From positions 1 through 12,566 of the forward strand of contig DHLV01000106.1 of the NCBI GenBank assembly GCA_002405445.1: 12,566 nt of DNA. The letters are read 5' to 3'. Below are positions 1-7,429 of this stretch, in pieces. A program made the position numbers and the translations under genes. The notes beneath the pieces were generated by a model. The model was not told the origin of the DNA and made no database searches. It worked only from the letters and a program-made list of their open reading frames with translations. Positions within the stretch are counted from its first letter, which is position 1. Each line of letters starts with the position of its first letter. This stretch comes from Flammeovirgaceae bacterium UBA4659. GTDB taxonomy: Bacteria > Bacteroidota > Bacteroidia > Cytophagales > Cyclobacteriaceae.

Positions 1-1176
1 GCTCCAAAACAATTCAACTTCATCTGGTTTCGGTATTCCTCCCGTCAGTTGAACGTTCAGACTCGCCAGCATGGGTCTAAAGTCGCGGAACCCGGCATCT
101 GTCCACTTAAAGAACAGGGAACCGTCATTTGCGCCATAATTAGGTAAATGGCCCGACACAGGATCTTGAGAGTACTTCATCAATTTAAGCATCGCATAAG
201 CACGGGAATAAACAACGTCTGCCCATTGGTCGCCCCGTAGGTTAGCCAGCGAAATGGCAAACGTAAGCAACTGTACAGCCACTCGCTGGTAGTTAAAACT
301 GAATTGGAGATAGCCTCCATCTGGAGTAACCTGATACTCAATCTCTTCCTCAAACCATCTTTTACCGACTATTCTCCAGTGACTGGCCTCGCGAAAGAAT
401 GGAAAAACGACTCCGATCGTGTACAATGCCAGGGTCTCACTCAGCGCATGGTTATTCCGCACGGCAATGCGCGAGAAATGAATATTGGTGCGCACATGTC
501 TTGCTTGCCAATAAACAGACCATATTATCTTGCCGAATCTTTCGGTTGTCAGCTCGCTAGAATATCGATAGAAATACAGCGCATAAATCCAATTAAACAA
601 ACGAATGGAAATCTCCTGGCTGCACCGATAATTTGGCCCACAGTTGATCGGGTTCTGGTCAATCCAGTTATCGATTTTGGAAAAAACCCAACCGGCATGG
701 TCCTGATCAAAGGCAAGGTCGTAGCGCATTATGGTTTGCAGAAACAAAAAGCGGTTAGGCTCCCACACATACTTGATGTCCCCCACTTTGGCACTGAAGT
801 CTGGTATCTTGGTCCAGTGTACATTGGCATCATACCGAAAGCCTGTGTCGTAGTTCCTAAGCCAATCATTATCAACTCGCTTCCATTCTCCATAAAAAAA
901 TTGAACTTCACCTGCGAGAATTCGTAGAGCCTCTGCACAAAGCTGCTCAGTCTTCTCCGGTTTCTGGCCAAAAGATGAACGATCTCCTATCAAAAAACCA
1001 GGGGCTGATTTACGCCACTCGGCAACATTAATCCATTGTTGAAATGGCGGCTTTACAGGAAATCGCATGGCCAAAATCCCGGTGCGCAGCGTAAACTCAT
1101 ATCCTATGCGAAAAAAAACATAGCGCCAACCCACCACATTCAAGTAGCCCCACCAGTTCCGCAGCCGCTTCAACAT
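1..1176 (-). CDS. Heparinase II/III-family polysaccharide lyase, C-terminus beyond the window
   Basis: My translation from the ATG at 1176 stays open for 392 codons to the window edge, so the C-terminal beta-sheet domain is missing. The visible part matches the alpha-helical N-terminal domain of heparinase II/III and alginate-lyase-like (PL15/PL17-type) proteins: WEPNR at about 138-142, QEISIR at 187-192, RNNHALSE at 240-247, FNYQR at 294-298 and PNYGANDG at 345-352. By family analogy Asn242-His243 and Tyr296 are the candidate catalytic residues of a beta-eliminating lyase acting on uronate-containing glycans. No classical signal peptide is visible: the N-terminus is basic and aromatic (MLKRLRNWWGYL) with no cleavage site. 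The ATG shares one base with the wecB stop (TGATG), so translation is probably coupled. Such genes are common in biosynthetic glycan clusters, where trimming or editing of the polymer is the likely role. The substrate cannot be read from the sequence. Confidence 0.88.
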   Translation of the reverse strand, partial: MLKRLRNWWGYLNVVGWRYVFFRIGYEFTLRTGILAMRFPVKPPFQQWINVAEWRKSAPGFLIGDRSSFGQKPEKTEQLCAEALRILAGEVQFFYGEWKRVDNDWLRNYDTGFRYDANVHWTKIPDFSAKVGDIKYVWEPNRFLFLQTIMRYDLAFDQDHAGWVFSKIDNWIDQNPINCGPNYRCSQEISIRLFNWIYALYFYRYSSELTTERFGKIIWSVYWQARHVRTNIHFSRIAVRNNHALSETLALYTIGVVFPFFREASHWRIVGKRWFEEEIEYQVTPDGGYLQFSFNYQRVAVQLLTFAISLANLRGDQWADVVYSRAYAMLKLMKYSQDPVSGHLPNYGANDGSLFFKWTDAGFRDFRPMLASLNVQLTGGIPKPDEVELFWS

Positions 1177-2270
1177 CAATTAACTGAAAGTTTCTCCAAT
1201 ATCTCAACTATTCTGATCGCTGCCCTTCCATCCCACTTTTCCGGAATTGCGCCTTTCTTCCATTGCCCGCCCATTACCTTGTCCATGGCTGGGCGAATTC
1301 TCTTGGGATCTGTTCCTATGAGTTCATTTGTACCTGTTGTGACGGTCTCGGGCCGTTCGGTTGAATTCCTGAGTGTAAGGCAGGGAATATCTAACACGGT
1401 TGCCTCCTCAGTTACCCCACCTGAATCAGTGATTACTCCTTTTGCTTTGCTCACGAGATAATTGAATTCCAGATAGCCCATCGGATCAACGGTATGAAGA
1501 TTAGGCCAACTCGTGGATGCGCCTTGTAACGTCTTTCTCGTTCTTGGATGCACTGGAAACACTACCGGAAGCCCCGCGGCACCCCCGGTGATTTCAGACA
1601 AAAGTGAGGTCAGCTTATCAACACTATCCACATTGGATGGGCGATGCAAAGTCACGACAAAGAAGTTATTCGCCACCAAGTTAAGGTCATTCCAAAAGGC
1701 TGGCGGTGCCAGGCGGGCCCGATTGGCAAGCAGTGTGTCGATCATCGTGTTACCGACAAAAAAAATGGCATTTGCCGAGACACCCGCCTTCAAAAGATTC
1801 TGGTTCGCAACTTCGGAAGTAGTAAAAAAATAGTCAGTCAAAACATCGGTCACGAGCCGATTCACCTCCTCGGGCAACGTTATATCGAATGATCGTATAC
1901 CCCCCTCCACATGTGCAACCTTAATGTTGAGCTTCTTCGCAGCTATGCTGCACGCCATGGTAGAGGTTACATCACCCACCACCAAGCAAAGATCGCAGCG
2001 TTGATCCAGCAAAACTCTCTCATACCGCACCATGATCGAACCTGTTTGCTCCGCCTGCGTGCCCGATCCGACCTCCAGATTTATATCGGGCTCCGGAATA
2101 CTCACCTCTTCAAAAAAACGCCCACTCATGGCTTTGTCGTAATGTTGACCCGTGTGCACAAGACGAAACTCCAGAGCGCTACCTTTCGATTGCTGCTCTC
2201 GGATTGCCTTGATGATGGGCGCAATCTTCATGAAATTAGGACGTGCGCCTGCAATGATATCAATCTTCAT
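1176..2270 (-). CDS. wecB: Non-hydrolysing UDP-N-acetylglucosamine 2-epimerase
   Basis: This 364-residue protein has the length and motifs of the WecB/WbpI family, a two-Rossmann-domain GT-B-like fold that interconverts UDP-GlcNAc and UDP-ManNAc (or the 2,3-diacetamido uronate equivalents) in the cytoplasm. Visible motifs are GARPNFMK near the N-terminus, GQHYD at 41-45, GD at 99-100, VEGG at 121-124, PEEVNR at 133-138, LHRPSN at 208-213, HPRT at 241-244, DSGGVTEEA at 282-290 and RNSTERPET at 301-309. Asp100, Glu122, Glu134 or Glu135, and His209 fall where the family catalytic residues lie. The loop before PEEVNR is short, lacking the SPWP segment of E. coli WecB, so a WbpI-like or other 2-epimerase specificity remains possible. 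The ATG follows the bi-domain oxidoreductase stop by 4 nt, and the AGG of TAGG just upstream is a close, weak ribosome site. A ManNAc-type sugar in the polymer is the natural inference. Confidence 0.93.
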   Translation of the reverse strand: MKIDIIAGARPNFMKIAPIIKAIREQQSKGSALEFRLVHTGQHYDKAMSGRFFEEVSIPEPDINLEVGSGTQAEQTGSIMVRYERVLLDQRCDLCLVVGDVTSTMACSIAAKKLNIKVAHVEGGIRSFDITLPEEVNRLVTDVLTDYFFTTSEVANQNLLKAGVSANAIFFVGNTMIDTLLANRARLAPPAFWNDLNLVANNFFVVTLHRPSNVDSVDKLTSLLSEITGGAAGLPVVFPVHPRTRKTLQGASTSWPNLHTVDPMGYLEFNYLVSKAKGVITDSGGVTEEATVLDIPCLTLRNSTERPETVTTGTNELIGTDPKRIRPAMDKVMGGQWKKGAIPEKWDGRAAIRIVEILEKLSVN

Positions 2271-2274
2271 TTGC

Positions 2275-4392
2275 CTAGCTTAACTGAATACATCTGTTCT
2301 CTTGCAACGAACGCACCATGGCGAGTGTAGCTTCCGAAACATTCATTATTTCACGTACCGGGATCAATGGCTTGCCTTCGCGCAAAGCAGCAGATAACAT
2401 CTTGATTTGCATCAAATGCCCCTTGTCCAAAGGGGTTTTTAACGAACTGAAATTTTTCCACCCAAAGCCGCTCGTCTTGACAAAATTATCGACTACAATT
2501 GTTTTTCCCTGGTAGAATAGCTCGATGCGTTCTTTCGGGTACGACCGGGCACCATTGGAAAAATAGTTAACGATAACATTCGATCCATTTTCCATGCCCA
2601 GAAAAAAACTCCCGCTATCAGTATTGCTATTGGATTGCTCACCCATTGATTGCCCGGTGACATGGCGGACGAGGCTACCTGTAACAAACACGGCCAAATC
2701 GACCAAATGACAGGCCTCGCCAATAATCCGCCCTCCTTCTTTTGGGTCAAGCGTCCAATGGTTTGCGGGCAAAGCCCCCGCATTCATGGTTAACACCAGA
2801 TTCACCAAACCCGGGCGGTCTCCGATAAGTGATTTGACCTTTGCAATATGAGGAGAAAATCTACGATTGTACCCTACGTGCAAAAGTCTGTCGTTAGATT
2901 GCATCAACATCTGCCTGACTTCTTCCAACTCTTGAGCATTTACTGCCAATGGCTTTTCAATAAACACGTGTTTCTTTGCAGCCAACGCTTCGGATACCAT
3001 TCGTGCGTGCAGGCTGTGTCGCGTGGTAATAATGGCAAGATTGACGTCTTTGTCATTTAGCAACTCGCGATAATCGGTGGTGGCAACAGTTGCGCCATAC
3101 TTTTTGGCCATCAATGTTGCTGAAAGCCCTGAATGACTCGCAATACCATAAACCGAAACATTGCTTTTCTTCAACGCTGGCAGCAATGTAGCTTTTGCAA
3201 AATTACCTGCGCCAATCAACCCGACCTTGAGCGTGCCTTGGGCCTGCACGGCATGACCAAAACGCACCACGCGAGTCACCTTCTGCTCTTCAACCGGATA
3301 TTCAAAGATCGAAGCAATCCGATCTTTATCCGTTAAGTTGCCGTAAATCTGCTGAAAGCTTGTAAACGGCACAATCTCGGAAATTAAAGGCCTCACCCGC
3401 AGCGCGCCATTCGCTATCGCCAGCAGAACCGACTCAAAATTTCTCTTGGCTGTCCAACGCACAAAAGGTAAAGGATAGTCGTGTCCTTTCTCTTCATAAG
3501 CCTCATCGTAGCGACCTGGGCCGTAGGAACATGAAACTTGAAAAGTGAGTTCCTTTTCATAAAAGTCACTGCGCTTTAAGTCAAGGCCAATTACTCCTAC
3601 CAGCACGATGCGGCCACGCTTACGAGACATTTGCGCGGCTTGATGAATGATCTCATTATTTGGAGCGGACGCAGTAACCAGTACAGCATCTGCACCCACT
3701 TCGCTCGTTTGCTCACGCACAAAGTTAACCGGGTCTGTGACGGACCCATTGAACGCAGTAATCCCCAAGTCGCTGGCAATCGAGACTTTCCGCTGATCAA
3801 CGTCATAACCCACTACCCGGCAGCCAGCCGCTTTTAATAATTGTGCCGTCAACAGCCCAATCAGCCCTAAACCAATTACGACCACCGTTTCCCCGAACAT
3901 CGGCTGTATCAACCGCATGCCCTGAAGGCCAATTGAACCTATGACTGTAAAGGAGGCTTCTTCGCTCGAAACATGATCGGGTATTCGGGCACATAAGTTC
4001 CTCGGCAACGAGACATACTCGGCATGGGAACCATTTGATGCAACCCGGTCACCCACAGCAAACTCCGTAACCCCGTCCCCTACTTCTCTCACAACCCCTA
4101 CATTACAGTAGCCAAGCGGAATGGGTTGGTCCAGTTTGTTAAACACCGCTTCGAGTGTGGGTAACAATCCATCCGACTTAATCTTATCCAACACTTGTTG
4201 GACCTTTTCCGGTTGTTGTCTTGCCTTTTGAATGAGCGAGGCTTTTCCGAATTCAACCAACATCTTTTCTGTTCCTAATGACACCAAACTGTGAGTCGTT
4301 TGGATTAACACATGACCCGACTTGGCTTGTGGCACCGGCACTTCTTCTAATGAAGTAACACCACTTCTAAGATTTTGTATAAGCTGTTTCAA
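2275..4392 (-). CDS. Bi-domain oxidoreductase: MDR (alcohol-dehydrogenase-like) plus Gfo/Idh/MocA
   Basis: The 705-residue protein joins two NAD(P)-dependent enzymes. Residues ~1-365 form a medium-chain dehydrogenase/reductase with a Rossmann motif GLGLIG at 174-179. Residues ~387-705 form a Gfo/Idh/MocA domain with GLIGAG at 391-396, the conserved EKP at 479-481, GYNRRF at 507-512, and a GGR...EACHLVD segment at 553-565 that carries the expected active-site His562. The usual zinc-site residues of alcohol dehydrogenases are absent: the catalytic-Cys position reads SLGTE (38-42), and GHE is replaced by GYC (94-96), so the first half is probably a zinc-independent reductase. The start is TTG. 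No ATG or GTG lies between the upstream in-frame TAA (4423-4425) and this codon, the MKQLIQNL opening fits the family, and AAAGAGA lies 9 nt upstream. The gene overlaps the preceding asnB-like gene by 26 bp. Such fusions recur in surface-polysaccharide loci, but their substrate is not established to my knowledge. A nucleotide sugar is likely. Confidence 0.9.
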   Translation of the reverse strand: MKQLIQNLRSGVTSLEEVPVPQAKSGHVLIQTTHSLVSLGTEKMLVEFGKASLIQKARQQPEKVQQVLDKIKSDGLLPTLEAVFNKLDQPIPLGYCNVGVVREVGDGVTEFAVGDRVASNGSHAEYVSLPRNLCARIPDHVSSEEASFTVIGSIGLQGMRLIQPMFGETVVVIGLGLIGLLTAQLLKAAGCRVVGYDVDQRKVSIASDLGITAFNGSVTDPVNFVREQTSEVGADAVLVTASAPNNEIIHQAAQMSRKRGRIVLVGVIGLDLKRSDFYEKELTFQVSCSYGPGRYDEAYEEKGHDYPLPFVRWTAKRNFESVLLAIANGALRVRPLISEIVPFTSFQQIYGNLTDKDRIASIFEYPVEEQKVTRVVRFGHAVQAQGTLKVGLIGAGNFAKATLLPALKKSNVSVYGIASHSGLSATLMAKKYGATVATTDYRELLNDKDVNLAIITTRHSLHARMVSEALAAKKHVFIEKPLAVNAQELEEVRQMLMQSNDRLLHVGYNRRFSPHIAKVKSLIGDRPGLVNLVLTMNAGALPANHWTLDPKEGGRIIGEACHLVDLAVFVTGSLVRHVTGQSMGEQSNSNTDSGSFFLGMENGSNVIVNYFSNGARSYPKERIELFYQGKTIVVDNFVKTSGFGWKNFSSLKTPLDKGHLMQIKMLSAALREGKPLIPVREIMNVSEATLAMVRSLQENRCIQLS

Positions 4393-6286
4393 TTGTGGAT
4401 TTCTCTTTGATTGTAAATTGTCTTAGCCATGACTCAATCGCCAGCAGGCACCAAATGCTGTAGGATGCATCAATGGCACCTTCTTTGTTTCTCCTGATCA
4501 GGCTGCCTACAGCATCTGCGTCAAACAGTTCTATCTGTTGCAACCGCACACCACTAAGCTTCTCATGGATCACATTTGACAAGTCATGAGATATCCACCT
4601 GCGCACGGGAGCGCCAAAGCCGGTTTTTGGCCTATATATTACATCGCGGGGAAGATACCGCTCAGCTACTTTTTTCAAAATGTATTTCGTTTCCGAACCT
4701 TTCATCTTCAATCGGGGGGGCAACCGGCATGCAAACTCAACGAGGTCGTTGTCCAAAAAGGGTACGCGAACCTCTACGCCTTTGGCCATTGCCATCTTGT
4801 CTGTGTAGTTCAAATTGTGGTCAACCAGAAAAGATCTCATCTCCCAATACAGCATCCTGTTCAACCATGATTGCTCAGTTGGAATCTCATTAAGATAAGA
4901 CTCGAAAAAATGCGTAGGGTTGTATCCTGATAGCCTTTCCTGTACAGGCGCTGAAAACAATTTGGTCAATTCTTCCTCTTTGATCCAACGATAGTAGTTT
5001 GCCAAACGCCTCTCGACTGGCACTACTGTTTCACTTAGCACTTTCTTTAACCTGCGCCAGAAGGGCATCTTTACACTCACTGGTAAGTTAACCAATAGCT
5101 GCGCAAGCGGGACCGGGATGAATTTGATCCAAGCCTCAAAATTCAAAGCCTGGTGCCGTCTGTAACCCGAAAATACATCATCACCGGCACTACCACCCAA
5201 TAGCACTTTGATACCCTGCCGCCTCGCCTCCTGACAGATGTTGGATACATTCAGCGGTGCCGCATCCGCCTGCGGCTCATCCAAGTGCCAAATCATTTGA
5301 TCAAAATCCCGTACAATATCGATGTCTGCTTTCACCACGTGCAAGTCTGCGCTCACATGATCAGCTACCCACTTCGCATAACCTAAGTCATTCGCAAACC
5401 CTTCCTCTGCGATTTCTGCCCCGGCATCAATAGTAAAACACGAGAGTTTGCGATCCGGGAGCAATTTTCGAGCGAGCGCCACAATCAAACTTGAGTCCAA
5501 ACCACCGGACAGAAAAAAACCCACCGGAACGTCTGACAGCAACTGACGTTCGACCGCCCGCAATAACAACTCTTCACATTGATCAATGAGCTTCAATTCA
5601 GACTCAAGTGTATAGATACCATCAAACGGGATTTGATAAAACAATGAAGCGGATTTCTGTATTTTGCCTCCCCGCACCTGAATCCGCAGCACATGAGCCA
5701 TTTCTAATTTGCTTTCGTCCTTGAACATTGTATCAGTTCCGGGTGACCACAAGAAAGTAAGGTAATTCGCTACCGCTTTTTCATTGATGGAGGCATCCTG
5801 CAAAACCGGCAAGAGCGCCTTTAATTCTGAAGAAAATGCAAAGTAATTTTCTGTACATATGTAATAACAAGGCTTAACGCCAAATCGGTCTCGAGCAACA
5901 AAAAGTGTCTCAAGTTGACGATCGTATAAAGCGAACGCAAAAATACCATTAAGCCTTTTTACGAAGTCGATACCCCAGTACTGGTAGGCATGCAGCAATG
6001 TTTCGGTATCGGATGTGGAACGGTAATTTGCGGGCGGCAACTGCTGCCGGATGTCCAGATGATTATAAATCTCACCGTTGAATACAATCACGACATTGCC
6101 ATCAGTCGAGTGCATTGGCTGGTGTCCGTTGGGGCTGGGATCCAGGATAGACAGTCGCGTGTGTCCCAGAAATAATTGACCGTCTACGAAATGCGCCTGA
6201 TGGTCAGGGCCGCGATGGGCAATGGCAGATACCATCGGCTCAATGGGCCACTCTCCTAACCCCAAGCCACCTACAATTCCGCACAT
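4367..6286 (-). CDS. asnB: Asparagine-synthase-like glutamine amidotransferase (copy 1)
   Basis: At 639 residues it has the normal AsnB architecture. The N-terminal class II glutaminase domain starts with the nucleophile Cys2 (MCGIVGG), with HRGPD at 24-28, HTRLSI at 42-47, FNGEIYN at 69-75 and SDTET at 92-96. The C-terminal ATP-pyrophosphatase domain starts at about 240 and carries the PP-loop SGGLDSS at 260-266; GGSAGDD, DKMAMAKGVEVRVPFLDND and KTGFGAPV follow. All key residues look intact. In glycan loci such proteins are thought to transfer glutamine-derived ammonia to a sugar carboxylate, giving a uronamide, rather than making free asparagine. The neighbours (epimerase, oxidoreductase, lyase) favour that reading, but this is inference. 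The ATG lies 3 nt after the stop of the upstream glycosyltransferase. The 3' end contains the start and ribosome site of the next gene. The C-terminal tail beyond the core is slightly longer than in copy 2. Confidence 0.93.
   Translation of the reverse strand: MCGIVGGLGLGEWPIEPMVSAIAHRGPDHQAHFVDGQLFLGHTRLSILDPSPNGHQPMHSTDGNVVIVFNGEIYNHLDIRQQLPPANYRSTSDTETLLHAYQYWGIDFVKRLNGIFAFALYDRQLETLFVARDRFGVKPCYYICTENYFAFSSELKALLPVLQDASINEKAVANYLTFLWSPGTDTMFKDESKLEMAHVLRIQVRGGKIQKSASLFYQIPFDGIYTLESELKLIDQCEELLLRAVERQLLSDVPVGFFLSGGLDSSLIVALARKLLPDRKLSCFTIDAGAEIAEEGFANDLGYAKWVADHVSADLHVVKADIDIVRDFDQMIWHLDEPQADAAPLNVSNICQEARRQGIKVLLGGSAGDDVFSGYRRHQALNFEAWIKFIPVPLAQLLVNLPVSVKMPFWRRLKKVLSETVVPVERRLANYYRWIKEEELTKLFSAPVQERLSGYNPTHFFESYLNEIPTEQSWLNRMLYWEMRSFLVDHNLNYTDKMAMAKGVEVRVPFLDNDLVEFACRLPPRLKMKGSETKYILKKVAERYLPRDVIYRPKTGFGAPVRRWISHDLSNVIHEKLSGVRLQQIELFDADAVGSLIRRNKEGAIDASYSIWCLLAIESWLRQFTIKEKSTIETAYTKS
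4402..4408 (-). promoter_or_regulatory. Ribosome binding site supporting the TTG start of the bi-domain oxidoreductase
   Basis: AAAGAGA on the minus strand lies 9 nt before the TTG at 4392-4390, inside the coding sequence of the upstream asnB-like gene. It favours TTG over any internal Met, the first of which is residue 44 and would remove part of the MDR domain. Confidence 0.55.
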
Positions 6287-6289
6287 TGC

Positions 6290-7429
6290 TTAATTCGAAA
6301 AAAGCTTTTGATAATCACGTAAGGTCGCCTGCCTGTCAAAAAACTCGACTGCCAGCTGCCGGGCACCCTTGCACCAGATGTCAAATTCTTGCTGATCTAG
6401 CGCTGCAAAAAATATCAAACGGCTAATGAGCACAGCTTCGTCTAAAGGCTCATCAAAACCGGCATTCTTCCCGGCAAGATTGCGCCATGGTGTTGCATTT
6501 GAAATCAACACGGGCCTACCGGCAATAAAGCTCTCCAGAATGCTATGCCCAAAGTTCTCACCTTGGGTAGGCAAAAACAGCAGGTGGTAGTGGCCCAGCA
6601 CCTTTACCACCTCATCTGCTGACAACGGGGGGCATAGCCTGACGGTCCCGTGCGAGAGTTGCGCCTTTTGCAGGCATTGTTGGTAGTAGTCGCGATCTTC
6701 TGCAAAACCGTAAACATCCAACCAAATATCTATGTCCTTTGCTTTTAGAACCACGTCAATGGCCATCAGTACGTTTTTGATAGGGTGAATGCGCGCAATC
6801 AAGCATGCCCTCACGCTACCCCGCACTTTTTTGACACTTGACACCTGTTGTTGGTGAAGATCGGAAACAGGACGCAAATTGGCCGCAACGTGCACATTCG
6901 GTGTTGACAAGACCGCATGTATGTCGCGTTGCTCAAATTCAGAACTAGCTTGGTAAAGGGTTGCAGGCCGTTGCAAGGCCAACTTATAAAACATGAGAAA
7001 GAGCTTCTTTTTCCAGGCTTTACCCGAAAGCGCAGTTGGCGCAAGCTCACCACGTGGAGCCAGAACCATTTTGCTTTTCGGCCGCAACACTGAAACAACA
7101 CACTGCGGATAAATCGAAAAGTCAAAAGAAAAAAAGCTGTTTATATAAATAAATTCAGGTGAACGCTGGATCCATTCCCGAATGATCTGCCTCCTCGCGC
7201 TTTTGTCGAGGTAATACACAGTAAACCCTTTCATCTCCACTGGCCGGTTGGGGACAATTCCAGGAAGTGGATGAGGCACACCAAAGTCATGATTAGAGGT
7301 AAGCACGGTAACATCAAAATGCCCGCAAAACGCTTCCGCAAAACCCAACGATGACCGGGCAGGTCCACCTGATCGAACAGCCGGGTAAAAGTAATCGAAA
7401 AGCGCAAGTATACGAGGCTTACTTTTCAT
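6290..7429 (-). CDS. GT4-family glycosyltransferase
   Basis: This 379-residue GT-B-fold glycosyltransferase has a glycine-rich SGGPARSSLGF loop at 20-30, a TSNHDFG segment at 44-50, and APRGELAP at 124-131, a motif common in GT4 enzymes. In the C-terminal donor-binding domain, RIHPIKN at 213-219 resembles the usual GRLxxxKG motif with the first Gly replaced (ARIHPIK). The GENFGHSILES segment at 290-300 is the E-x7-E nucleotide-sugar signature (Glu291 and Glu299). It should transfer one sugar from a nucleotide donor to the growing lipid-linked repeat unit at the cytoplasmic membrane face; donor and acceptor are unknown. The ATG overlaps the upstream asnB-like stop by 4 bp (ATGA). A GAGG lies only 1 nt before the ATG, unusually close, so re-initiation from the overlap may matter more. 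The first ~64 residues are a clear paralogue of the head of the chimera at 9258-9986. Confidence 0.92.
   Translation of the reverse strand: MKSKPRILALFDYFYPAVRSGGPARSSLGFAEAFCGHFDVTVLTSNHDFGVPHPLPGIVPNRPVEMKGFTVYYLDKSARRQIIREWIQRSPEFIYINSFFSFDFSIYPQCVVSVLRPKSKMVLAPRGELAPTALSGKAWKKKLFLMFYKLALQRPATLYQASSEFEQRDIHAVLSTPNVHVAANLRPVSDLHQQQVSSVKKVRGSVRACLIARIHPIKNVLMAIDVVLKAKDIDIWLDVYGFAEDRDYYQQCLQKAQLSHGTVRLCPPLSADEVVKVLGHYHLLFLPTQGENFGHSILESFIAGRPVLISNATPWRNLAGKNAGFDEPLDEAVLISRLIFFAALDQQEFDIWCKGARQLAVEFFDRQATLRDYQKLFSN

Noticed and set aside
304..927. 207-codon plus-strand ORF, and an 80-codon minus-strand ORF at 729-971 in another frame
   Set aside because: Both lie inside the heparinase-family gene, which is open in one minus-strand frame from 1176 to the edge and shows family motifs; neither ORF shows recognisable motifs.
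1111..1118. Run of eight A (T8 on the coding strand) in the lyase gene as a programmed frameshift site
   Set aside because: The frame continues normally for over 360 codons on the far side, and no alternative product is visible.
1036..2330. Plus-strand ORFs at 1036-1461, 1513-1833, 1644-1892 and 1911-2330
   Set aside because: They are antisense to wecB, whose motifs and length are complete; the plus-strand products resemble no family I know.
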